A DNA stretch of 27,426 nt, from the NCBI GenBank assembly GCA_040905025.1, contig JBBDSJ010000093.1:1-27426 (forward strand). Direction: 5' to 3'. Both the position numbers and the translations under genes were made by a program. The notes beneath the pieces were generated by a model. That model was not told the origin of the DNA. It made no database searches and saw only the letters and a program-made list of their open reading frames with translations. This document shows positions 1-7,063 of the stretch, one piece after another. The first letter of the stretch is position 1; the number at the start of each line of letters is the position of its first letter. This DNA is from JBBDSJ01 sp040905025. Its GTDB lineage: Bacteria > Pseudomonadota > Gammaproteobacteria > Methylohalomonadales > Methylohalomonadaceae.

Positions 1-119
1 ATATCGCTTATGGTGAAGAGCTGTCAGTGGCGACAGAGGCGGCCGGCATGCAATATCGCGATCTGTTATATCGGGTCATACAGCTTGGCCGGCAGTATCG
101 TCCTGGCAGTACAGCGTGA
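1..119 (+). CDS. 3' end of an unrecognised gene
   Basis: An open frame enters from the left edge (codons begin at base 3) and stops with TGA at 117-119, giving 38 residues. The sense of the reading looks like real protein: it is balanced in charged and hydrophobic residues and includes the run GMQYRDLLYRVIQLGRQYRP, which could form a C-terminal helix. I do not recognise the family and the start lies outside the window. It converges on the lpxL-like gene, whose stop is only a few bases away, with no visible terminator between them. Confidence 0.4.
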   Translation, partial: IAYGEELSVATEAAGMQYRDLLYRVIQLGRQYRPGSTA

Positions 120-122
120 AAA

Positions 123-1049
123 TCAGTAAACCGGTGGTTCCCCCGGCGGACGACTTTTGAAACGGCGGTGCTGCCAGAGGTACTGCTCCGGATGTTCCTC
201 CAGCGCGGCCTCGATCAGCTGATTGATGCGCCTGGCATCAGTAGCCTCGTCGCCACTGGGAAAATTGTCCAGTACCGTTGATGCGTGAATTTCATAGTAT
301 TCACCGTCATTGATGCGGAAGTGACTGCAGAAAACGGCGGCAGCGCCGGTCATCTCCACCAGCCGAGAGGTGCCCTTGATGGTGGCAGCCGGGATGTCAA
401 AAAACGGTGCGAAGACCGAATATTTGGCACTGTAATTCTGGTCGGCGGCATACCAGACCGCGCGGCCATTGCGCAGCGCCCGGATAATCCCGCGGATATC
501 ATCCTTGCGCCAGACATTGCCAAAATGGCGGCCGCGGCTGCGCCGGATGAACCAGTCAAACAGGGCATTCGGGCTGTTCCGGTAAATGACATCCATATCC
601 AGTTGCGGAGAAATCAGTGCGCCGACCAGATCAATAGTGGAGAAATGCGCTCCAACCATCAGCACCCCCCGGCCCGCGGCCTGGGCGGCCTTGATATGCT
701 CCACGCCGGTCACCCGGGTACGTGCTTGCAGATGCCGGGTATCTCGCAATAGCGCATTGCCGCTCTCAAGGATACTGCGCCCATAAGAAATAAAGCTGTC
801 CCGTACCAGCGCCTGCTGTGCAGCCGCAGAGCGTGCAGGGAAGCATAACCGGATATTGGTCTCGGTCACCTGCCGGCGGTTACGAGCCAGCCGGTACAAA
901 CTGAGCCCGAGCCAGCGTCCGAGCTGCATCTGGCTACGATGCGGCAGCCGCACCAGTAGCCATAGCAGACCCAGACCGGCCCAGATCCCCCAGTAGCGGG
1001 GGTGTAAAAGTGCCGGCCGGAATGCTTGCTCAGTCCTGGAAGTAGCCAT
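123..1049 (-). CDS. lpxL: Kdo2-lipid A acyltransferase (LpxL/HtrB type)
   Basis: Late acyltransferase of lipid A synthesis, which moves an acyl chain from acyl-ACP to Kdo2-lipid IVA at the inner membrane. The product is 308 residues, the usual family length. It begins with the family's N-terminal pattern (ALLHPRYWGIWAGLGLLW), a hydrophobic anchor followed by basic residues. The catalytic HX4D box is HFSTID (His135, Asp140), and the C-terminal block EQYLWQHRRFKSRPPGEP is typical. The frame is open back to 1169, but the extra 40 residues have no match to the family, so the ATG at 1049 is preferred; no strong ribosome site is visible in front of it. LpxL, LpxM and LpxP are hard to tell apart; resemblance to E. 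coli LpxL/HtrB is the best fit. Confidence 0.9.
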   Translation of the reverse strand: MATSRTEQAFRPALLHPRYWGIWAGLGLLWLLVRLPHRSQMQLGRWLGLSLYRLARNRRQVTETNIRLCFPARSAAAQQALVRDSFISYGRSILESGNALLRDTRHLQARTRVTGVEHIKAAQAAGRGVLMVGAHFSTIDLVGALISPQLDMDVIYRNSPNALFDWFIRRSRGRHFGNVWRKDDIRGIIRALRNGRAVWYAADQNYSAKYSVFAPFFDIPAATIKGTSRLVEMTGAAAVFCSHFRINDGEYYEIHASTVLDNFPSGDEATDARRINQLIEAALEEHPEQYLWQHRRFKSRPPGEPPVY

Positions 1050-1243
1050 CGGCGCATAGTCTAGCGGATCGCAGCGGCCGAATGTCGGCTTTAAGACTTG
1101 ACCCGGTTTCGTGCAAACACGCAAAATAGCCGCTTTGGTCGCGGGCGCCAATGTCGGTATGGCTGGCAATCGCCGGGAATAATCATAATAATGTCTCCCG
1201 TAACACCGCCCCGAATAATTAATAACGATGGCAGGTTAAATTA

Positions 1244-1561
1244 ATGAGACTATTATCCATTGCATGCCTGATGATTGGCATGATGAGCGCTGCGCAGGCG
1301 GCAGGTGACGCCGAAGTAGGCCGCTCGAAAGCCGAGACCTGTCTTGGCTGTCACGGTATCAGCACTTACAAGAATGCTTATCCGACGTACCATGTGCCCA
1401 AACTGGGCGGTCAAAGCGCCACCTACATTATTTCCGCACTCAAGGCCTACAAATCCGATAATCGTCCGCATGCAACCATGCACAGTCAGGCCTATGACCT
1501 GAGTGACGAAGACATGGCAGACATCGCTGCCTATTTTTCAAGCCTGAAAGATCTGAAATAG
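1244..1561 (+). CDS. periplasmic monohaem cytochrome c (class I)
   Basis: Small electron carrier of 105 residues. Residues 1-20 form a Sec signal peptide ending AQAA. The haem-binding motif is CLGCH (Cys33, Cys36, His37). A likely distal haem ligand is Met79 in PHATMHSQAYDLSDEDM, followed by the C-terminal helix (DMADIAAYFSSL) usual for cytochrome c553/c4-type domains. It is followed after 14 bases by a second cytochrome of the same kind, so the two are probably one transcript. The mature protein would act in the periplasm between a respiratory complex and a terminal oxidase or reductase. The partner cannot be named from the sequence. Confidence 0.88.
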   Translation: MRLLSIACLMIGMMSAAQAAGDAEVGRSKAETCLGCHGISTYKNAYPTYHVPKLGGQSATYIISALKAYKSDNRPHATMHSQAYDLSDEDMADIAAYFSSLKDLK

Positions 1562-1575
1562 GCGGGATACTGGAA

Positions 1576-1914
1576 ATGAAAATAATTCAAACACTGTTTA
1601 TCACGGCCACGATTGGCCTTGCCTGCATGAAGGCAGCAGCCGATGTCGTCGAGGCCGGCCGTACTGCCAGTCAGGAAAAAGGCTGTGTAGCCTGTCATGG
1701 TGAAAAAGGCATCAGTGCTTCACCGGAAAATTATCCGCACCTGGCGGGCCAGCATGCCAGCTATCTGGCGCATTCACTTAAAGGCTATCGCGATGGTTCA
1801 CGCAAGCATGCCATCATGAACCAGATGGCGGCAGAGCTCAGTGATGACGACATTGAAGCCCTGGCGGCCTTCTATGCAGCACAGGACGGCCTGGCAACGG
1901 CAACCCGCGATTGA
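1576..1914 (+). CDS. periplasmic monohaem cytochrome c (c4-like)
   Basis: A 112-residue protein with a signal peptide ending near residue 22 (MKAAA), a haem motif CVACH (Cys37, Cys40, His41) and a probable Met81 ligand in HAIMNQMAAELSDDDIEALAAFY. That last block is characteristic of cytochrome c4 domains. A ribosome site (CTGGAA) sits just before the ATG. Sequence and arrangement match the preceding cytochrome, suggesting an old tandem duplication: the pair resembles the two halves of a dihaem cytochrome c4 split into separate chains. The two may work as partners, but this is inference. The gene converges on gloB with 26 bases between the stops. Confidence 0.88.
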   Translation: MKIIQTLFITATIGLACMKAAADVVEAGRTASQEKGCVACHGEKGISASPENYPHLAGQHASYLAHSLKGYRDGSRKHAIMNQMAAELSDDDIEALAAFYAAQDGLATATRD

Positions 1915-1940
1915 ATCCCGCACAGAATCCAGCTAACTGT

Positions 1941-2729
1941 TCAGAAGTTATCCTTTAACGCGCGTATCCGGGCGAAAACTTCCTCCGGCCGCGCGTTTTT
2001 CATTTCCAGTCGCGAGCGAATCGCCGGACTATCGACGCGTAGAAATGGATTGGTTGCTTTTTCTCGTATCAGCGTGGTGGGTATCGTGGGCTGATTTTCG
2101 GCACGCAAACCGCGCACTTCCTTGGCGCGTTGTTGCAATTCGGTATTTTCCGGTTCGACCGTCAATGCGAAGCTGGCATTGGCTTCGGTGTATTCATGCG
2201 CACAATAAAGCCGCGTGTCATCGGGCCAGGCCATGATTTTCTGTAGTGAATGCCACATCTGTTCCGCCGAGCCTTCAAACAGGCGCCCACAGCCCATCGC
2301 AAACAGGGTGTCGCCGACAAAGGCGAGTTTTTCTTCAGGCAGGTAATAAACAACATGGCCACTGGTATGGCCAGAGGTCTCCAGCACCTCAATCCGATGC
2401 CCACCGAATTCAATGACATCACCATCAGCCACGGCGGTATCGAGTCCCGGGATGCGTCCGGCTTCGCTGTGCGGACCTATCACTGTGCAACCGGTTGCTT
2501 TTTTTAATTCCAGATTGCCACCGGTATGATCCCAGTGATGATGCGTGTTCAGGATATGGGTCAACTGCCAGCCCTGTTGCTTGAGCGCTGCCAGGATGGG
2601 ATCCGCTTCCGGTGTATCAATGCTGGCCGTCTGGCCGCTGGCCGAGTCATGCAGTAAAAACCCGTAGTTGTCTTTCAGGCAGGGAAACAGCGCAACCTCA
2701 ATTGAACTGCTGGCATGGGATATGGGCAT
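1941..2729 (-). CDS. gloB: hydroxyacylglutathione hydrolase (glyoxalase II)
   Basis: Cytosolic metallo-beta-lactamase-fold enzyme that hydrolyses S-lactoylglutathione to D-lactate and glutathione, the second step of methylglyoxal detoxification. The 262-residue length fits the family. The metal site THHHWDHTGG gives His63, His65, Asp67 and His68. Downstream are the further ligand motifs TSGHTSGH, FVGDTLFAMGCGRLFEG and YCAHEYTEANASF, all hallmarks of glyoxalase II rather than of other members of the fold. The N-terminus is about ten residues longer than in E. coli; no stronger start is seen. Upstream, 77 bases away, begins the IS10-like insertion, so the native upstream context may be lost. 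Confidence 0.93.
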   Translation of the reverse strand: MPISHASSSIEVALFPCLKDNYGFLLHDSASGQTASIDTPEADPILAALKQQGWQLTHILNTHHHWDHTGGNLELKKATGCTVIGPHSEAGRIPGLDTAVADGDVIEFGGHRIEVLETSGHTSGHVVYYLPEEKLAFVGDTLFAMGCGRLFEGSAEQMWHSLQKIMAWPDDTRLYCAHEYTEANASFALTVEPENTELQQRAKEVRGLRAENQPTIPTTLIREKATNPFLRVDSPAIRSRLEMKNARPEEVFARIRALKDNF

Positions 2730-2806
2730 GAATTCAGCCTAGCAAACATGGCCGTTGCATAAAAGCCTAGGTGAGAACGGAATCAATCGAAATCAGGGTG
2801 CCGGAT

Positions 2807-2824
2807 CTGAGGGATCCCCACGAA
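2807..2824 (+). repeat. left terminal inverted repeat of the IS10-like element
   Basis: First 18 bases of the inverted repeat, CTGAGGGATCCCCACGAA, at the end distal to the transposase start. It contains a Dam site GATC at 2813-2816, seven to ten bases from the tip. In IS10 the inside end has a GATC at the same spot, where methylation lowers transposase binding. Confidence 0.9.
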
Positions 2825-2836
2825 TATCGGTTAACT

Positions 2837-4078
2837 TCACGCGGCTTTTCTCGTTGTCTCATTGTCATCAAATAGACAATGAGACTGGATAATGTCATGC
2901 AACTGCTGCCAGGCACTGATAAGGTCGTGTGCGGTTAGCATCACACGCGGGTCATCAATGACTTTCATGCCGATAAACAGGGTGGATAACACTTTGCGAT
3001 CTCTCACTGTATTGGCCTGATACTGCCAATGTTGTCCAGTGAGTTCTGTGGCCTTGCCCAACAACCAGGCGACCAGCAACGCCAGGTGCGCCATCAGCAA
3101 CATGATCTGTAAACGTTCGATTTGCCAGGTGAGGTGTAACTCCAGTGACAAACCAAACCGGGCGCTCTTCAGGTCCCGGAACGATTCCTCGATTTGCATG
3201 CGCTGGGTGTAACCCGCCACGATGCGTTTGGCCAGCTGCGAGGTGACCGGCATAGAGGTGGCCAATAACCAGGGCTCGTTGGCCGACGCCGCCTGCTTGC
3301 GACTGTGCGAATTCATGGCCTTTTGTCCCAGCCGATTTTTATGCGCCCGGCCTTTTGGCTTGGCCTGGCACACAATCAACTGGCAATCGACAGGATTGCT
3401 GCGTGCCAGCCGGGCCGATCCTAATACTTTGGGACGCAAGGTCGCCTGTGTATACAGGGTTTTACCGGGAAACCAGCTCGCTTGATCATCAACCGCATCG
3501 GCTTGCCATTGCACAAATGTCCGATTCCGTACCCGCCCTATCCAGTCCCAGCCGAACGACTCCACCTGTTTGAACCAGGGCACACGGAACCCGGCGTCAG
3601 AGACCATGATGGGGCGACAAGACGCCGGCAACATGGCTTGCAGTTTCTTCAGAAACCTCAGATGCGTCTGCGGTTTCTCCTTGGTCTTCAGAGCATGCAC
3701 TTCTTCATACAAGGTGACCGAACGCCCGTCCACGGCCAGGCAGGCCCGTAACAGAAAATGCCGTTTACACTTATCCAAATCTGACCAATCCACGATGATC
3801 ATCGGCCGGGTCCGGCCACCCACGAACAATCGGGCCAAATCCGCATAAAGCGACTCACGTTCCCGATGTAAATGGCGATTCGATAACAAGCGGTCAGACC
3901 GTTTGATGCAGTGCTTTTGCCCGGCCGGACTCTGAATCGACCGGCCTAAATCGGTCACCGTCAGACGGCTACCGGTTAAGGCCGCCATCACATTGACCTG
4001 TAACGATTCACACCGTGTTTTATGCATCATCGGGCATGTATTCATCAATAATTTATGTAACACTTGTCGCGCCTGCAT
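2837..4078 (-). CDS. IS10-like DDE transposase, intact
   Basis: Cut-and-paste transposase of 413 residues. Its order of motifs follows Tn10/IS10 transposase: IIVDWSDL with Asp97, VSDAGFRVPWF with Asp161, and the Y(2)R(3)E(6)K signature YTQRMQIEESFRDLK with Glu297. Asp97 and Asp161 have the same numbers as in IS10. The blocks KRSDRLLSNRHLHRERE and QANTVRDRKVLST are also shared. The ATG at 4078 is chosen because CAGGAG lies eight bases upstream; an in-frame ATG at 4135 lacks such a site. Four GATC sites (4092, 4115, 4120 and 4177) crowd the start region, which suggests Dam-linked control of expression as in IS10. No frameshift or stop is seen, so the enzyme may be active. Confidence 0.93.
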   Translation of the reverse strand: MQARQVLHKLLMNTCPMMHKTRCESLQVNVMAALTGSRLTVTDLGRSIQSPAGQKHCIKRSDRLLSNRHLHRERESLYADLARLFVGGRTRPMIIVDWSDLDKCKRHFLLRACLAVDGRSVTLYEEVHALKTKEKPQTHLRFLKKLQAMLPASCRPIMVSDAGFRVPWFKQVESFGWDWIGRVRNRTFVQWQADAVDDQASWFPGKTLYTQATLRPKVLGSARLARSNPVDCQLIVCQAKPKGRAHKNRLGQKAMNSHSRKQAASANEPWLLATSMPVTSQLAKRIVAGYTQRMQIEESFRDLKSARFGLSLELHLTWQIERLQIMLLMAHLALLVAWLLGKATELTGQHWQYQANTVRDRKVLSTLFIGMKVIDDPRVMLTAHDLISAWQQLHDIIQSHCLFDDNETTRKAA

Positions 4079-4195
4079 GGTGATAACTCCTGATCGATTC
4101 AAAGTGTGCACTTCGATCTGATCAGCATTCATCATGCAGGTTCATTATTTGATGCTTTTTATAACCGATTGTTTTTGATCGGTTTTAATCGGATT

Positions 4196-4213
4196 TTCGT
4201 GGGGATACCTCAG
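4196..4213 (-). repeat. right terminal inverted repeat of the IS10-like element
   Basis: Read on the minus strand this is CTGAGGTATCCCCACGAA, differing from the other end only at base 7 (T for G). That single change removes the GATC found in the left end. This is the transposase-proximal end, equivalent to the outside end of IS10. Confidence 0.9.
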
Positions 4214-4221
4214 ACACTGAC

Positions 4222-4241
4222 CCTTTTGATTCCTTTTGATT
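4222..4241 (+). repeat. two tandem copies of a decamer next to the IS end
   Basis: CCTTTTGATT is repeated exactly twice, starting nine bases beyond the IS10-like right end. Read in reverse complement, this flank also resembles the left flank of the IS (GGAATCAA on both sides). The inverted symmetry therefore reaches beyond the recognised IS tips. Confidence 0.55.
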
Positions 4242-4299
4242 CCCAGGCAGCTGAAATGTGATCAATACCAGGGCTACCTGTTCAGTCCGCCCGTTCCTT

Positions 4300-4416
4300 T
4301 TAAGGATGTAGGGGCACTGTTACAGAAACACCGTCATGGTGATTGATAGCAACGGCCCCCATAAGAGCATCTGCAATAATTTTTAGTTCCGTAGTTTGTC
4401 CTGTTTCTGGATCATA
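4300..4416 (-). pseudogene. possible 3' remnant of a lost gene
   Basis: A 38-codon open stretch with no start codon ends in TAA at 4300-4302. It encodes protein-like sequence beginning YDPETGQTTELKIIADALMG and ending GVSVTVPLHP. It is bounded upstream by an in-frame TGA and lies in the 248-bp gap between the IS10-like element and the TPR gene. It may be the truncated tail of a gene destroyed when the insertion arrived. An open frame this short can also occur by chance, and I do not recognise the family. Confidence 0.2.
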
Positions 4417-4461
4417 TCATTTCCTTGATGCAGCCCCCGCACCTATTTGAGCGGACTTTCA

Positions 4462-5775
4462 TTAGAAAGATCTGCTCAAACCAAACATGATCTGGTTGCT
4501 TTCATAGCTGAATCGATCAAAATTCGAATCGTTATCGGTATAGCGATACTCGCCGAATGCGGCCCAATCGCGAACGAATTCATATTCGGCGCGTAAAGAA
4601 ACGGAAATATAATCATCATCACGCTCGTCAGTAATAACTGTGCCATCGGCATTTATCTGGCGGTTGTCATCCTGATATAAGCTTTTGCGATATTCGCCGC
4701 GGAGATTGAGGATCCATTTTGGTGCGACGAAGTAATCAAAATCGACATAGATCTTGTTGCGAATCGGGGAATAGCTGAAGAATTCATTGCCGATACTCTG
4801 GTCATTCCGGTCGTTGAGTTCGAGCTGGTAGCCGACGCGAACCTTGCCGATATCCAGCGGCCGCAACAACTCAACGGTCGTCTGGTTTCTGACTCCGGAG
4901 AGAAAATCAAAGCTGTCGCGCGTCTCAATACCGCTGAGATCGTTCTGCAGACGCAACCGGAAGGGATCGAAGTTGCGCCGGGCCGCCAGCCGCAGGGTGC
5001 CGGTGGTACCGAAATAATCGTCCTCCAACACGCTGCCGTTGACCAGGACGCCGACCTGGGTATGCCAGGTATCCCATTGTTTGTCACGGGTCAGCCCCAG
5101 AAAAAGCGTGCTGAAACTGAATTCGGATTCATCGAAATACTGCCGCGTATAAAACCCGCCGTTCAGCCGGTAACCGTCACGGAAGTCGCCTTTCAGGTAA
5201 TAGTTGGCAAAACCGAACAGTTCGGTGAAGGCATCGCCTTCTTCGCTGATTCTGTCGTCTCCCGTGTCGGAGGTCAGATTGGCATTATCGTCATAGCCAA
5301 CGGCGGCGGACAGCAGGCCCTGCCATTTGCGGGTCGTGACGCTGACATCGCGGTCCGGCCTCAGCTCCTTGATCTTGAGTACGGCAAGTTCCCTGACCTT
5401 GCTGCCGGGAGTAGAGACCCGATAGGCCTGTGTGTAGTGATGTACTGCGGAGCGTTGATCCTCGATATTCTCGGCGATCAATCCGAGGTTGTAATGGGCC
5501 AGTGCCCCCCACTTCGGGTCATCCACGATTCGGCTGAAGTACTCCCGTGACTGGTTATACCGGCCCAGCTTGTAAGAGGTCGATCCGAGATTGAAGTAAA
5601 GCCGGGGGTTGTCCATGCCGGCCTCCTCTGCCGCCATGAAGTGTTGCAGTGCAGTTTCATAATCCCCCGCGCGGAATGCCTGAATGCCGGCCCTGTAACT
5701 GTCATCGACCCCGGCTATCGATTGTGGGGATAACATGATGAGAATCGGTATGAGCCATAATCTGAGTAATTTCAT
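4462..5775 (-). CDS. outer-membrane TPR plus beta-barrel protein
   Basis: A 437-residue exported protein. Residues 1-21 are a signal peptide. About three tetratricopeptide repeats follow at residues 25-120 (for example AFRAGDYETALQHFMAAEEAG and LGRYNQSREYFSRIV), then a linker. From about residue 155 there are alternating aromatic beta strands, beginning GYDDNANLTSD and ending in Phe, the usual C-terminal signal for outer-membrane barrels. TPR plus barrel is the plan of PgaA/BcsC-type exopolysaccharide exporters and of Slam (DUF560) surface-protein translocators; here the TPR part is short, closer to Slam. The ATG at 5775 is chosen because it starts the signal peptide and has GAGGGG upstream. 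It is last in the ECF sigma cassette, 161 bases after the secreted repeat protein. The substrate, if it is an exporter, is unknown. Confidence 0.75.
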   Translation of the reverse strand: MKLLRLWLIPILIMLSPQSIAGVDDSYRAGIQAFRAGDYETALQHFMAAEEAGMDNPRLYFNLGSTSYKLGRYNQSREYFSRIVDDPKWGALAHYNLGLIAENIEDQRSAVHHYTQAYRVSTPGSKVRELAVLKIKELRPDRDVSVTTRKWQGLLSAAVGYDDNANLTSDTGDDRISEEGDAFTELFGFANYYLKGDFRDGYRLNGGFYTRQYFDESEFSFSTLFLGLTRDKQWDTWHTQVGVLVNGSVLEDDYFGTTGTLRLAARRNFDPFRLRLQNDLSGIETRDSFDFLSGVRNQTTVELLRPLDIGKVRVGYQLELNDRNDQSIGNEFFSYSPIRNKIYVDFDYFVAPKWILNLRGEYRKSLYQDDNRQINADGTVITDERDDDYISVSLRAEYEFVRDWAAFGEYRYTDNDSNFDRFSYESNQIMFGLSRSF

Positions 5776-5830
5776 CCTCTTTTCCCCTCGTGCTCTGATT
5801 TTCGTCTTTCGGTATCTGCTCACGCACGAA

Positions 5831-5861
5831 ATCGCAACCGACCACGGAGGCCGGTTGCGAT
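5831..5861 (-). other. perfect 10-bp stem-loop in front of the TPR-barrel gene
   Basis: ATCGCAACCG (5831-5840) pairs with CGGTTGCGAT (5852-5861) around an 11-base loop. It lies 56 bases before the start codon of the TPR-barrel gene. No U-run follows in the direction of transcription, so it is not a standard terminator. It could be a processing, stability or attenuation element, or a protein-binding palindrome. Confidence 0.7.
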
Positions 5862-5880
5862 AGTGCAGGTATTGTTTTTG

Positions 5881-5917
5881 TCAGTCGGCAGGCTTGCGTC
5901 AAGCACTCGTCGACTGA
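5881..5917 (-). other. second, nested stem-loop in the same intergenic gap
   Basis: TCAGTCG (5881-5887) pairs with CGACTGA (5911-5917), and inside it GCTTG (5892-5896) pairs with CAAGC (5900-5904) around a three-base loop. It begins 19 bases after the stop of the secreted repeat protein gene. No U-run follows in the gene direction. Confidence 0.6.
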
Positions 5918-5936
5918 TCCTTGTATCTGTTGTCGA

Positions 5937-6344
5937 TTATGGTGTGCCTCCAGCGGGGTTCTGCGGGATATTCTGGCGACGCTCTTCGGCCACGTTTTCG
6001 CGGATTGCTTCGTCCCGGGTACCCTGGCGTGCTTCCTCCGAGATCTGCTGGCCGAATTCCTGGCCCATTTCCTGTGCCTGCTCCGCGGTTTGCTCGCCAA
6101 ATTCACGACCCAGTTCACGCGCCTGGTTGGCGGTGTCTATGCCGAACTGTGAACTCTCCACGCCGGTGGGCGAGGCGTCCTCGGGTAAGGCCAGGGTGTT
6201 ATCGATATCCTCCGGCTCCTCGTCTTCCTCGATAACGGTCATGGTATCGTCCTCCGGCGGTTCCTCGGCATCCTGGGCGAAGACGGGATTGCCGACTATC
6301 AGCCCGGCACCAAACAGCAGTGAAAGATAAAGTTTCGTATTCAT
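5937..6344 (-). CDS. small secreted acidic repeat protein, unknown function
   Basis: A 135-residue protein with a clear Sec signal peptide (residues 1-24, ending VFAQ) and no lipobox cysteine. Residues 25-50 are strongly acidic (EEPPEDDTM, EEDEEPEDID). Residues 74-103 are two 15-residue repeats, QARELGREFGEQTAE and QAQEMGQEFGQQISE, with 9 identical positions, followed by a third partial copy. They are predicted helical and rich in Glu and Gln, and the tail is Pro/Gly-rich. I do not recognise a family. The ATG at 6344 has AGGAG at a good distance and starts the signal peptide. It follows the anti-sigma gene by 34 bases and precedes the TPR-barrel gene. It could be the exported client or a periplasmic partner of that protein, which is inference. 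Confidence 0.75.
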   Translation of the reverse strand: MNTKLYLSLLFGAGLIVGNPVFAQDAEEPPEDDTMTVIEEDEEPEDIDNTLALPEDASPTGVESSQFGIDTANQARELGREFGEQTAEQAQEMGQEFGQQISEEARQGTRDEAIRENVAEERRQNIPQNPAGGTP

Positions 6345-6378
6345 GACTTGATGTCTCCTGTCAGATTGAAGCGGGTTG

Positions 6379-7020
6379 TCAGCTTCTTTCATTTCGTGAA
6401 GTTGAATCAGTACTACCGGCGCTAACGGTAATCCGGACCGTCTGACTCTGATCCCCATGGCGATAGACGATATTGATATAACCATCGCCCGGTTCCCTTA
6501 GCACCAGCGGCAGCGCCAGCAGGTTTTTCCCCTGTTTCAGGTCTGTCTGCCAGACCAGTTGCCGGCGGTCGGGATAACCCTTGATCTCGAGATTTTCCGC
6601 CAGGTCGATCGTCAGGGTCGCGTTCCGGCGTTCCGCTGTGGTCTCGATCAATACCCGGACGGTCTTTTCCCGATCGGCGGTCATGGCGATTTCCGTGTCT
6701 GTCGTACCCGCCGATTGCCATGGTTCCATGATCAGGGCCACCGTCACGGCGAGAAGTATCGCTGCCGCCGCGGCAAGCGGAATCGCGAAATGCCACTGTT
6801 GCCAGTAGCCGCGCAAGCGGGCCCGGCGAAGTGCCTCCTCCTCGAAGCCCGGTCGCGGTTCGGGAGTCTCCAGCCGCCGCAGTTGCTCGCCAATCATGTG
6901 ATCCTCGTAAAATTCCCTGCACGATTCGCATGTCTCCAGGTGTTGACGGAGGGCGACATCTTCGCCGCCGGGTGATCCCTGTTGCTTCAGTAATCGCTCT
7001 CGTGCTTCTTGGCAATTCAT
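6379..7020 (-). CDS. membrane anti-sigma factor with zinc-binding (ZAS) domain
   Basis: A 213-residue single-pass inner-membrane regulator. The cytoplasmic N-terminus carries the zinc anti-sigma motif: Cys3 and HLETCESC (His27, Cys31, Cys34), the HX3CX2C pattern that holds ECF sigma factors. One transmembrane helix lies at about residues 78-98. The remaining 115 residues are periplasmic and look beta-rich, which could make them the sensing part. The gene begins 43 bases after the sigma gene, with an AGGAAGAGGG ribosome site, so the two are very likely one transcript. The inducing signal is unknown. ZAS anti-sigmas are released by proteolysis or thiol oxidation; which applies here cannot be read from the sequence. 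Confidence 0.88.
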   Translation of the reverse strand: MNCQEARERLLKQQGSPGGEDVALRQHLETCESCREFYEDHMIGEQLRRLETPEPRPGFEEEALRRARLRGYWQQWHFAIPLAAAAAILLAVTVALIMEPWQSAGTTDTEIAMTADREKTVRVLIETTAERRNATLTIDLAENLEIKGYPDRRQLVWQTDLKQGKNLLALPLVLREPGDGYINIVYRHGDQSQTVRITVSAGSTDSTSRNERS

Positions 7021-7063
7021 CCCTCTTCCTCTGTGTATTCACGACAATAAATGAAAAACGGGT

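Larger units (their letters stand above)
2807..4213 (-). mobile_element. IS10-like insertion sequence (IS4 family), complete
   Basis: A 1407-bp element with matching ends. The left end reads CTGAGGGATCCCCACGAA and the reverse complement of the right end reads CTGAGGTATCCCCACGAA, 17 of 18 identical, and both continue with weaker similarity. These closely resemble the published IS10 ends (CTGA...ATCCCC). It holds one intact transposase gene. A 9-bp target duplication is expected for the IS10 group, but the flanking nonamers (GTGCCGGAT at 2798-2806 and ACACTGACC at 4214-4222) do not match. The copy may be old or have recombined with another copy. The transposase-distal end carries a GATC site at 2813-2816 and the transposase-proximal end does not, as in IS10. 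Confidence 0.92.

Noticed and set aside
285..752. Plus-strand frame antisense to lpxL
   Set aside because: The opposite strand encodes a clear acyltransferase over the same bases; the antisense product has no recognisable pattern.
5702..6118. 138-codon minus-strand frame across the gap before the TPR-barrel gene
   Set aside because: It runs out of frame through the secreted repeat protein and over both stem-loops, without a ribosome site or a family pattern.
6422..7042. 206-codon minus-strand frame over the anti-sigma gene
   Set aside because: It overlaps the well-supported anti-sigma frame almost wholly and is rich in Arg, Gly and Asp, as expected for a shadow frame.
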